Below, one piece after another: positions 1 through 5,429 of a stretch of DNA of 9,437 bases. Under the pieces are notes generated by a model. That model was not told the origin of the DNA, ran no database searches, and saw only the letters and a program-made list of their open reading frames with translations. Position 1 is the stretch's first letter, and each line of letters begins with the position of its first letter. The DNA lies in contig JAGLXI010000080.1 of the NCBI GenBank assembly GCA_023132995.1, forward strand, positions 1 through 9,437, in the 5' to 3' direction. The position numbers were made by a program, and so were the translations under genes. The DNA comes from Candidatus Zixiibacteriota bacterium (lineage in GTDB: Bacteria; Zixibacteria; MSB-5A5; GN15; FEB-12).

Positions 1-548
1 GTCCACGTGAAGTCACCTGTGCCGTCGACGTTGTCCGTAAAGCCCGCGCCGGTGGGAAGGGTCGAAGTCAAAAGCATAGGGGTCGTGCCGTCAGGATCAG
101 ATGCGGAGACACCAAAGGTCAGCAGCATATTCTCGCTGGTCCACTGCTGGCCGATGGAATCCAGAACCGGGGCCTGGTTGCCGGCCTCAGTCACCGTGAT
201 CGTCGCCGGATCGGAATCAAACAGCAGGCTGGGATCGGTGGCCCTGAAAGTGATCGTCTCACTGCCGTTCCAGGTCGGCGAGGGGGTGGTGATCGTGGCT
301 ACTCTGTTCGTAATATCAACCAGCAGCTCTGTGTTGCCGGCGTACGTCCAGGTCATCTCAGCGTCAGTATTGTCAACGTCTGAGACATAGTCATCGAGAC
401 TTATTGTCGCAAAGCTGGAACCCTCGGCGATGGTCTGATCGGGAATGTCGGAGACCACCGGCGCGTCGTTGGCCGCTGAATTGCCGACACATAGGAACGC
501 CACGGCAAACGTCGCAAGGCGCAGTGAGCAGGTAACATTGCTTTTCAT
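1..548 (-). CDS. Secreted Ig/cadherin-like repeat protein, N-terminal part (runs off left edge)
   Basis: This reading frame starts with ATG at 548-546 and stays open to base 1, giving 182 residues with no stop in the window. Residues 1-26 look like a Sec signal peptide: MKSN, a hydrophobic LATFAVAFLCVG core, then NSA-A. Residues 29-121 form one all-beta Ig/cadherin-like module (APVVSDIPDQTIAEGSSF at the start, WNGSETITFRATDP in the middle, ITVTEAG at the end). A second module begins at 124 with NQAPVLDSIGQQ and ASDPDGT. This alternation is typical of tandem bacterial Ig-like/Big domains in surface adhesins or extracellular matrix proteins. Its ATG overlaps the stop of the upstream 242-residue gene as ATGA, so the two are probably translationally coupled. 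No catalytic domain is visible. By analogy with the dockerin at 3074-5194, more Ig modules and a C-terminal sorting or dockerin domain may follow off the edge, but that is inference. The gene itself is well supported; its exact function is not. Confidence 0.82.
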   Translation of the reverse strand, partial: MKSNVTCSLRLATFAVAFLCVGNSAANDAPVVSDIPDQTIAEGSSFATISLDDYVSDVDNTDAEMTWTYAGNTELLVDITNRVATITTPSPTWNGSETITFRATDPSLLFDSDPATITVTEAGNQAPVLDSIGQQWTSENMLLTFGVSASDPDGTTPMLLTSTLPTGAGFTDNVDGTGDFTW

Positions 549-1273
549 CTCGTTCCCTCCTGCTGTTCGGCGTCTGTCTCCACTGCCGTCATCAGCTTGG
601 CCGCAATGGCATCAGAATCCCAGAGCGTGTGAGCGCCTGACACCTGTTCTTCCAGCTTAAGGGAAACACGAGCCGACAACAACCCGGCCACCTTCTCGTT
701 CTCACCCTCGCGAGTGACCAGAACAAGATCACTGGTAGCCCGAAACACGCGTACGAAGACCTTGGAGTAGCCAGCCTCACCCGGATACTCCTGCTCCAAC
801 TGATGGAGCTCTTTGGCAATACCGGCGGATCCGATCGCAACAGCGCGGTATTCGCCGTTCAGATAGCCCACAGTCAGGATGCAACACGGCTCGCCTTCAT
901 GAGTTGCCTGAAAGAACCACATCGATGTCGGTTCGAGCATACTCGAGAGTTTGCCGACCGGACTTCCGGCCGATGATGCGAAATCAACGGTATAGACTCT
1001 GTGAGCGGTGCCAAGCGAGATGTCCTCGAGATTGATGCCGTCCGGAATCCCGTATTGCGCGAAGTCCTCAGGCGGAATGGTCCGCAGAAAAGGCATCAGA
1101 CCGCTGTGTGCGACCCTGAGTATATTCTCCGGTACAGGCTTGTCAGCGTCTGGATTCTGCGCCGTCATACCAGTGCCCGGAAGAAGGACAAGGAGGAGCA
1201 CGGTAGCCAGGACAGGCAGAATGTGTGAAACTGACGGTCTTGCCATCTTGAGCGACATTAACACTCTGTGCAT
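545..1273 (-). CDS. Exported protein of unknown function, 242 aa
   Basis: I do not recognise this family. The ATG at 1273 is chosen because a perfect GGAGG (1284-1280) lies 6 nt upstream; Met6 and Met10 are less well placed. Residues 17-38 contain a hydrophobic stretch (HILPVLATVLLLVLLPGTG) followed by MTA-QN, which fits a signal peptide with cleavage near residue 38. The mature part looks globular and mixed alpha/beta. It has a vicinal Cys pair (C130-C131) before a beta-rich ILTVGYLNGEYRAVAIG stretch, an acidic helical segment (IAKELHQLEQEYPGE, 152-166), then VFVRVFRATSDLVLVTREG. No lipobox and no second membrane segment are visible. The stop overlaps the start of the downstream Ig-repeat gene (ATGA, 548-545), and the start lies inside the upstream 99-codon ORF, so it appears to be the middle gene of an operon. 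A periplasmic or extracellular partner of the Ig-repeat protein is a reasonable guess only. Confidence 0.85.
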   Translation of the reverse strand: MHRVLMSLKMARPSVSHILPVLATVLLLVLLPGTGMTAQNPDADKPVPENILRVAHSGLMPFLRTIPPEDFAQYGIPDGINLEDISLGTAHRVYTVDFASSAGSPVGKLSSMLEPTSMWFFQATHEGEPCCILTVGYLNGEYRAVAIGSAGIAKELHQLEQEYPGEAGYSKVFVRVFRATSDLVLVTREGENEKVAGLLSARVSLKLEEQVSGAHTLWDSDAIAAKLMTAVETDAEQQEGTR

Positions 1274-1557
1274 TTGATACCTCCAAGCGTGTTATGTGGA
1301 AAGTTATCTCTCTGCCAATATTCTCCTGCATCCAATTCCGTCAACAGCCGGCAGTAGTCCACCGTGGGCTCAACTACCGTGCGCACCTCTGCAAGGACAC
1401 CTGTCGTCGTGGGGTTCGTATGGTGCCCTGCGCTGATTGTCCGAACCGGATGAATGTCATAGTCGTCTCTGCCGCACGGAATGTGGATTTGCGACTGCTC
1501 GACGTCGCCACAGCGACCCGTAGCACTGGCATAGTAGGAATGCTTCGGGTTCTTCAT
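1258..1557 (-). CDS. Putative small Cys-containing protein, 99 aa, operon leader gene
   Basis: This ORF is a candidate gene, not a certain one. In its favour, a promoter-like TTGACA/TACATT pair sits just upstream (1597-1624). An AAAGG Shine-Dalgarno (1567-1563) lies 5 nt before the ATG, with the same GGTATC context as the next gene. The TAA stop overlaps the start of the 242-residue gene by 16 nt, so the downstream Shine-Dalgarno is embedded in it. The product has no signal peptide or membrane segment and five Cys (16, 28, 69, 96, 99), the last two forming a C-terminal CTEC (CxxC). Composition is polar and rich in Thr, Asp and His; I recognise no domain. Against it, ORFs of this size are open in other frames here too, including a plus-strand frame from 1294. 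The alternative is a roughly 300-nt 5' leader of the 242-residue gene. Confidence 0.45.
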   Translation of the reverse strand: MKNPKHSYYASATGRCGDVEQSQIHIPCGRDDYDIHPVRTISAGHHTNPTTTGVLAEVRTVVEPTVDYCRLLTELDAGEYWQRDNFPHNTLGGIKCTEC

Positions 1558-1596
1558 CGATACCTTTACTGCTGGACAAGTAGACTCTCCTCTAAC

Positions 1597-1624
1597 AATG
1601 TAGCCGGAAAGGGCGGATTGTCAA
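1597..1624 (-). promoter_or_regulatory. Sigma-70-like promoter of the leftward operon
   Basis: On the minus strand a perfect -35 TTGACA (1624-1619) is followed after 16 nt by a -10 TACATT (1602-1597, 4 of 6 consensus). Transcription would start near 1590, about 33 nt ahead of the 99-codon ORF. The same -35 and -10 hexamers occur upstream of the TPR gene at 9370-9398. Two dyads lie upstream (1645-1669 and 1694-1716). Confidence 0.55.
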
Positions 1625-1644
1625 GGGGAAACCGACCCACAAAT

Positions 1645-1669
1645 GCCCTGATACTCAAGGGCTTATCAG
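1645..1669. repeat. Overlapping inverted repeats upstream of the leftward promoter
   Basis: Two mutually exclusive dyads overlap here. CTGATA (1648-1653) pairs with TATCAG (1664-1669) across 10 nt. GCCCT (1645-1649) pairs with AGGGC (1658-1662) across 8 nt. They lie roughly 20-45 bp upstream of the -35 at 1624-1619, a usual place for an activator site. No T-run follows on either strand, so a terminator is unlikely. Confidence 0.35.
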
Positions 1670-1693
1670 TTCCACGGCACGGCTACTGTGACC

Positions 1694-1716
1694 CCATTCG
1701 ATAATCTCTCGAATGG
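1694..1716. repeat. 8-bp perfect inverted repeat, possible operator
   Basis: CCATTCGA (1694-1701) and TCGAATGG (1709-1716) form a perfect 8-bp dyad around a 7-nt centre. It lies in the intergenic region between the divergent 1557 and 2029 genes, about 70 bp upstream of the leftward -35. Neither strand has a T-run after it, so a DNA-binding site is more likely than a terminator. The cognate regulator is unknown and is not in this window. Confidence 0.45.
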
Positions 1717-1917
1717 TAAGAAACGCACGAAAAAGTCTATGTACACAAGAAATGATTACCCCGATGTCACGCTGCAGACGAGGGGCTCAGGGTGACAGGG
1801 GGGGATTATCGAGGTGAGGGAGGATGAAATTGGCGCGGTCGCGGGCTGAACCCTTTTGCCTGCACCGGTAGCGCCCTCGCCCACAAAAAAACTCGTGCTT
1901 TTGAATATCCGGGTACG
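1717..1917. other. Intergenic stretch without recognisable gene
   Basis: This is the central part of the divergent intergenic region. I see no gene. A 15-codon ORF from 1824 follows a purine-rich run that touches its ATG and looks accidental. The stretch has short homopolymer runs (a G-run at 1799-1804, an A-run at 1884-1891) but no convincing promoter hexamers or RNA gene. Confidence 0.4.
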
Positions 1918-1943
1918 TATCATGTACTAATACTGTGACAGTA
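1918..1943 (+). promoter_or_regulatory. Possible promoter and 13-bp palindrome upstream of the Yip1-family gene
   Basis: A -10-like TATCAT (1918-1923, 5 of 6) lacks a good -35, so the promoter call is weak. Just downstream, TACTGT-G-ACAGTA (1931-1943) is a perfect palindrome with 6-bp arms. It would cover the predicted start of transcription (about 1930), the classic position for a repressor operator. Two GTAC tetramers (1913-1916, 1924-1927) also flank the -10. The operator palindrome is seen directly; its role is inferred. Confidence 0.4.
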
Positions 1944-2028
1944 AATCGTAAGTTTGGAAATCAACAGACAAGTGTGCAGCGACGCCGTTCAACAACCTGA
2001 GCAGGCGGCAGCACGGAGGTAAGTCAGG

Positions 2029-2748
2029 ATGGAACCAAATCAACAGTCGGGACCCGAAAGCATCGAAATGACATCCGGGGCAGTATCTTCATTTCGCGGG
2101 CTGGTGGAAATATTCTATCAGCCCGCGGCGTGGTTTGAGAAGCTCCGGTACAATCCCAAGATTTTGGTACCATACATTGTCTTGGCAGTGCTGACAGCTG
2201 GGATGTTCCTTGCCCTCGGCGATCTCCTCGTTGAAATGCAGATGCAGTCGCCGCAGTTTCAGGAGCAACTAGAGAGGGGATCAATATCGCCCGATATAGT
2301 GTCGATTATGTGGATTTCGGCAGTGACCCTCGGTAGTATAACAATGCTGTTGGCCCCCTTGGTGGCCGCATTGCTGGTGCTGTTTTGGGGTAATGTGGTT
2401 CTTGCCGGGAAGGCGTCGTTCAAATCATTGTTATCGGTGATGTTATACGGCGAGATCATCTTCGCCGTCGGTAACCTACTTGTTGTGCCGCTGGCTCTTG
2501 CCAAGAAGAGCTTGGCGGTTGGGGTGAATCTGGGTGTGCTGGTGGCCGAACGGGGCGTGCAGGATGTTCTGTACACAGCCTTGTCCAAGATAGATCTGTT
2601 CATAATATGGGAAATAGTCGCTATCGGCATTGGTCTGTCGATAGTGTATCGTTTGCCGCGCAACAGAGGATATCTGTTGTCAGTCTTGTCGATGGGATTG
2701 CTCTCGGTGCTGGCGGTCGCGGGTGCAGCTATAGGTTCACTCTTTTGA
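2029..2748 (+). CDS. Yip1-family multi-pass membrane protein
   Basis: The 239-residue product matches the style of bacterial Yip1-domain proteins. It has a cytoplasmic N-terminus leading into an amphipathic GLVEIFYQPAAWFEKLRYNP segment (24-43, the family's 'P..F..L...P' signature), then a bundle of membrane helices. Hydrophobic segments lie near 45-68, 91-112, 109-127, 134-157, 188-207 and 214-239, so five or six spans are likely. The ATG at 2029 is preceded by GGAGG (2015-2019) at 9 nt. Bacterial Yip1 proteins are poorly characterised and often lie beside efflux or ABC transporter genes. Here the gene stands alone: the upstream neighbour is divergent, and the downstream gene has its own promoter 260 bp away. 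No catalytic or transport motif is visible, so a specific function cannot be given. Confidence is high for the gene and moderate to high for the family. Confidence 0.85.
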   Translation: MEPNQQSGPESIEMTSGAVSSFRGLVEIFYQPAAWFEKLRYNPKILVPYIVLAVLTAGMFLALGDLLVEMQMQSPQFQEQLERGSISPDIVSIMWISAVTLGSITMLLAPLVAALLVLFWGNVVLAGKASFKSLLSVMLYGEIIFAVGNLLVVPLALAKKSLAVGVNLGVLVAERGVQDVLYTALSKIDLFIIWEIVAIGIGLSIVYRLPRNRGYLLSVLSMGLLSVLAVAGAAIGSLF

Positions 2749-2751
2749 TGC

Positions 2752-2798
2752 CTGTCCGGACTTGGACAGAAGTAGATTGACCAAAGCGCTCCTGGTCA
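2752..2798. repeat. Two small hairpins just after the Yip1-family gene
   Basis: CTGTCC (2752-2757) pairs with GGACAG (2764-2769) across 6 nt, beginning 3 nt after the stop codon. TGACCA (2778-2783) pairs with TGGTCA (2793-2798) across 9 nt. Neither is followed by a T-run, so they are not good intrinsic terminators. They could protect the 3' end of the transcript. Confidence 0.35.
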
Positions 2799-3006
2799 GC
2801 ATCGTAATCATCTGACTACTCGTGTCCACATTGGGATGATTGCGCACAGGTGACCTTTGTCGTCTGACGGTTCGCGGACAAGTGAAGTTCCCGGGACTCG
2901 GTTGCCTGCAATATGAGGTGACGTGTCTGATTATACCCTATTTCCCAACCCCCGTGGTTACGTTATTCGTGGGGCAATCCGCTGGTGCGCAAATATCCGA
3001 ATCTCC
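2799..3006. other. Intergenic stretch without recognisable gene
   Basis: This lies between the Yip1-family gene and the promoter of the beta-helix gene. Short ORFs (for example from 2840 and 2923 on the plus strand) have no good ribosome binding site or protein-like composition, and I do not call them. No RNA gene is recognisable. Confidence 0.4.
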
Positions 3007-3035
3007 TTGCCAAATTGGCCCTTTTGGCCTATATT
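3007..3035 (+). promoter_or_regulatory. Near-consensus promoter with embedded palindromes
   Basis: TTGCCA (3007-3012, 5 of 6) and TATATT (3030-3035, 5 of 6) are separated by exactly 17 bp. Transcription would start near 3042, giving a leader of about 32 nt with AGGGG (3063-3067) 6 nt before the ATG at 3074. The -35 and spacer contain a perfect palindrome GCCAA-A-TTGGC (3009-3019) and two direct TTGGCC copies (3015-3020, 3024-3029). A regulator bound here would block RNA polymerase. Confidence 0.65.
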
Positions 3036-3073
3036 TAATCGAAATGGGCTGACTAATGACGTAGGGGTTTATT

Positions 3074-5194
3074 ATGCGGTATTCAATTTTGGTAATTGTA
3101 GGGGTGCTGTGCTGCGTGACGGCGTTTGGGGCCACGATTCATGTGCCCGGTGACCAGCCAACGATTCAGGCGGGGATTGATGCGGCCGTAAACGGCGATA
3201 CTGTGCTGGTGGCGAACGGCACGTACACCGGCGACGGAAATCGCGACATTGACTTTGGCGGCAAGGGTATTGTCCTAAGGTCCGAAAATGGTCCTGACTT
3301 CACCATAATCGATTGTAACTGTAGTGTTATAGACTGCCACCGAGGGTTTTTCTTTCACAGTGGTGAGGATTCTGCGGCTGTGGTTGATGGGTTTACAATT
3401 ACGGACGGTTGTGGTTGCTACGGTGGTTACACCGAGCAGTCCGTAGGTAGCGGTATCAGGTGTGACTCATCTTCATCGCCCACGATAACAAACAACACGA
3501 TCAGCGGAAATTCAGCAATTGGCGGTGGCGGGATTTCTTGTAACGACCATTCCAATCCCATTATCAGCAACAACACCATCAGGGGAAATTCAGCCTTTTT
3601 CGGCGGTGGCGGGATTTCTTGTAACGACCATTCCAATCCCACTATCAGCAGCAACACCATCAGCGGAAATTCAGGCTTTTCCGGCGGTGGCGGGATTTCT
3701 TGTAACGACCATTCCAGTCCCACTATCAGCAATAATACCATCAGCGGAAACTCAGCCAAAGGCGGCATAGGGAGCCCGGGGCATGGCGGCGGGATTTCTT
3801 GCGACAATTCCAATCCCACCATCAGCAACAACACCATAACTCGAAATTCAGCTGGCGACGGTGGCGGGATTTCTTGCCACCAATCCAGTCCGACCATAAC
3901 TAACAGTATCATCTGGGCTAACACTGGAGGGCAGATTTCTGGTTCCCCTATAGTTGCCTATTGTGACATTGCGGGTGGCTGGGAAGGTGAGGGAAATATC
4001 AATACCAACCCTCTATTCGTGGATCCGTATAACGACAACTATGACGTCTGCTCTCAATCACCCTGCATTGATGCCGGGAACCCCGATATGCTGGATGCCG
4101 ATGGCACCGGCTCAGATATTGGTGTGTTCTATCCGAATCACCCGGAGTGCAATTTCGGAAATATCTGGTATGTCTCCCCGGGAGGAAATGATACCACGGG
4201 TGACGGCTCGCCCAGCAATCCCTTCAGAACGATACAGCATGCCATCAACGTTTCTGTTCACCTTGATTCCGTTATCGTTGAGAACGGAACCTACCGGGAG
4301 AAGATCAACTTTGGCGGCAAGAGCACTCTCGTAGCATCGAACTATGTTTTTTCGGGGGATACACGTGATATCCAGAACACTATTATTGACGGCACTTCGG
4401 ATTCGACTTTTGCGACCTTCGCAAGCCTGGTGACCTTCATAAGCAATGAAGATAGCGCGGCAATTATTACGGGATTTACAATTAGGGACGCTCGTCTCAC
4501 CGGCGCGATTTCTTGCTATGATTCCAATCCCACCATCAGTTACAACACTATCAGCGGAAATTCAGCCTTCTCCAGAGGCGGCGGGATTGGTTGCCGGTTT
4601 TCCAGTCCCACGATCAGCAACAACACCATCAGCGGAAACTCATCCCCATCCGGCGGCGGACTGTCTTGCCAGTACAGTTCGTTTCCATCGCTTGTTAACA
4701 ATATCATAGCCTTCAGTATCGACGGTGAAGCAATATACTGCGATGGAAGTAGTGGCCCTGTCCTCACCTGCTGCAATGTTTACGGCAACGAAGGTGGTGA
4801 CTGGTTGGAGTGTATCGCCGATCAGGCAGAGATGAATGGCAACTTCTCTGCTGATCCTCAGTTTTGCGATACGGCTTCCGGAGATTATCATTTGAATGCG
4901 GTTTCGCCCTGTTTGCCTGCGAATAACGAGTGTCGTGGACTAATCGGGGCGCTGGGTGTCGGCTGCACCTGCTGCCGCTTCCGCGGTGATGTCAACCACG
5001 ATGGAAAGCCGGTTCTTGACGTAGCAGATTTACTCTTTCTCATATACTACGTGTTCCGTGAGGGACCGCAGCCAGATTGCCTCGAAGAAGCGAACGTCTT
5101 TGTCGACCAGGCAGGCGTTGTTGATATCGTTGATCTGCAATACCTGATCGACTACATGTTCAACGAGGGTCCGGCACCGCCGCCGTGCCCGTAG
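3074..5194 (+). CDS. Secreted double right-handed beta-helix protein with C-terminal dockerin
   Basis: The 706-residue product has a clear signal peptide (MRYSILVIVGVLCCVTAFGA, 1-20). The first parallel beta-helix begins TIHVPGDQPTIQAGIDAAVNGDTVLV (21-46), the usual N-terminal capping coil of NosD/pectate-lyase-like folds. It continues with coils of the type NPTISNNTISGNSA..GGGISC (residues 130-280), three of them exact 27-residue repeats. It closes with a cap (PLFVDPYNDNYDV...SPCIDAG, 313-335). A second helix starts at 364 with WYVSPGGNDTTGDGSPSNPF, a DUF1565-like start, with further coils at 480-545. Residues 636-706 are dockerin-like: D639, N641, D643 and D649 in the first calcium loop, a weaker second loop (N674-D687), and a PAPPPCP end. 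No glycosidase or lyase catalytic residues are evident. It is likely an extracellular carbohydrate-binding or structural protein. The start has AGGGG 6 nt upstream, and the gene is monocistronic between a promoter at 3007 and a terminator at 5279. Confidence 0.9.
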   Translation: MRYSILVIVGVLCCVTAFGATIHVPGDQPTIQAGIDAAVNGDTVLVANGTYTGDGNRDIDFGGKGIVLRSENGPDFTIIDCNCSVIDCHRGFFFHSGEDSAAVVDGFTITDGCGCYGGYTEQSVGSGIRCDSSSSPTITNNTISGNSAIGGGGISCNDHSNPIISNNTIRGNSAFFGGGGISCNDHSNPTISSNTISGNSGFSGGGGISCNDHSSPTISNNTISGNSAKGGIGSPGHGGGISCDNSNPTISNNTITRNSAGDGGGISCHQSSPTITNSIIWANTGGQISGSPIVAYCDIAGGWEGEGNINTNPLFVDPYNDNYDVCSQSPCIDAGNPDMLDADGTGSDIGVFYPNHPECNFGNIWYVSPGGNDTTGDGSPSNPFRTIQHAINVSVHLDSVIVENGTYREKINFGGKSTLVASNYVFSGDTRDIQNTIIDGTSDSTFATFASLVTFISNEDSAAIITGFTIRDARLTGAISCYDSNPTISYNTISGNSAFSRGGGIGCRFSSPTISNNTISGNSSPSGGGLSCQYSSFPSLVNNIIAFSIDGEAIYCDGSSGPVLTCCNVYGNEGGDWLECIADQAEMNGNFSADPQFCDTASGDYHLNAVSPCLPANNECRGLIGALGVGCTCCRFRGDVNHDGKPVLDVADLLFLIYYVFREGPQPDCLEEANVFVDQAGVVDIVDLQYLIDYMFNEGPAPPPCP
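3521..3763 (+). repeat. Three tandem 81-bp repeats inside the beta-helix gene
   Basis: Units start at 3521, 3602 and 3683, each opening with GGCGGTGGCGGGATTTCTTG. The period is exactly 81 bp (27 codons), and units differ at only a handful of positions. Diverged partial units flank them (3458-3520 and 3784-3900), and related units recur at 4501-4680. Because 81 is divisible by three, gain or loss of a unit keeps the frame and adds or removes one beta-helix coil. Confidence 0.9.
4501..4680 (+). repeat. Second block of diverged beta-helix coil repeats
   Basis: Copies of the ATTCCAATCCCACCATCAG and AACACCATCAGCGGAAA modules recur here, matching the block at 3458-3900. They encode SNPTISYNTISGNSAFS and SPTISNNTISGNSSPS coils of the second helix. 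Their similarity suggests that the two halves of the gene arose by duplication or exchange sequence. Confidence 0.8.
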
Positions 5195-5245
5195 GAGGTT
5201 GGTCAAAGCACAACTGCAAGAATAGACCATAGTAAGGCCCTTTCA

Positions 5246-5270
5246 GGTGCAATATCCCTCCCATTGCACC
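5246..5270. repeat. 8-bp stem-loop between convergent genes
   Basis: GGTGCAAT (5246-5253) pairs perfectly with ATTGCACC (5263-5270) around a pyrimidine-rich 9-nt loop (ATCCCTCCC). No T-run follows. The loop's CCCTCC (5256-5261) is complementary to GGAGGG (5310-5315) in the 3' arm of the downstream terminator. Confidence 0.6.
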
Positions 5271-5278
5271 GAACCCCA

Positions 5279-5324
5279 CCCCTCTGGCGAATTCAGAGCA
5301 CTCTGAGCCGGAGGGGCTTTTCTT
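5279..5324 (+). terminator. Rho-independent terminator of the beta-helix gene
   Basis: The 5' arm CCCCTCTGGC (5279-5288) pairs with GCCGGAGGGG (5307-5316) as a 10-bp stem with one G-U pair. An inner TCAGAG/CTCTGA stem (5293-5306) extends it. The tail is CTTTTCTT (5317-5324). The T-run is on the plus strand only, so it serves the rightward gene that ends 84 nt upstream. Confidence 0.8.
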
Positions 5325-5398
5325 GGATACATTAGTGGAAGATGGATCCCAAACTTCGCCTGCCAGTAGCCCTCTTCGCTACCCACCGGATGGATCAA

Positions 5399-5411
5399 GG
5401 CGCCCCGCGCC
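5399..5411 (-). terminator. Weak terminator candidate after priA
   Basis: GGCGC-3 nt-GCGCC forms a short GC-rich hairpin about 18 nt downstream of the priA stop, read leftwards. The following minus-strand bases are TTGATCC, a poor T-tract, so termination here is uncertain. Confidence 0.25.
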
Positions 5412-5429
5412 GGATGGCCTGGCGGAATC

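Noticed and set aside
7..390. Plus-strand ORF of 127 codons near the left edge
   Set aside because: It lies antisense to the Ig-repeat gene, which has a signal peptide, recognisable modules and a coupled start. The plus-strand product has no such features.
1294..1704. Plus-strand ORF of 136 codons
   Set aside because: It runs through the leftward promoter and the overlapping dyads, has no good ribosome binding site, and its product has no recognisable domain or signal. The minus-strand reading is better supported.
1824..1871. 15-codon plus-strand ORF after GGGAGG
   Set aside because: The purine run abuts the ATG with no spacing, the peptide is very short and nothing downstream is coupled to it.
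2840..3153. Short ORFs on both strands before the beta-helix gene
   Set aside because: They overlap the promoter and start of the beta-helix gene, lack ribosome binding sites and have no protein-like character.
3458..3900. Repeat block considered as a CRISPR array
   Set aside because: The repeats are contiguous 81-bp coding units without variable spacers, and they encode clear beta-helix coils in frame.
3427..3924. Long minus-strand ORF with repeated hydrophobic and proline-rich units
   Set aside because: It is antisense to the 81-bp repeats of the beta-helix gene. The period is a multiple of three, so the antisense frame stays open automatically. It has no credible ribosome binding site.
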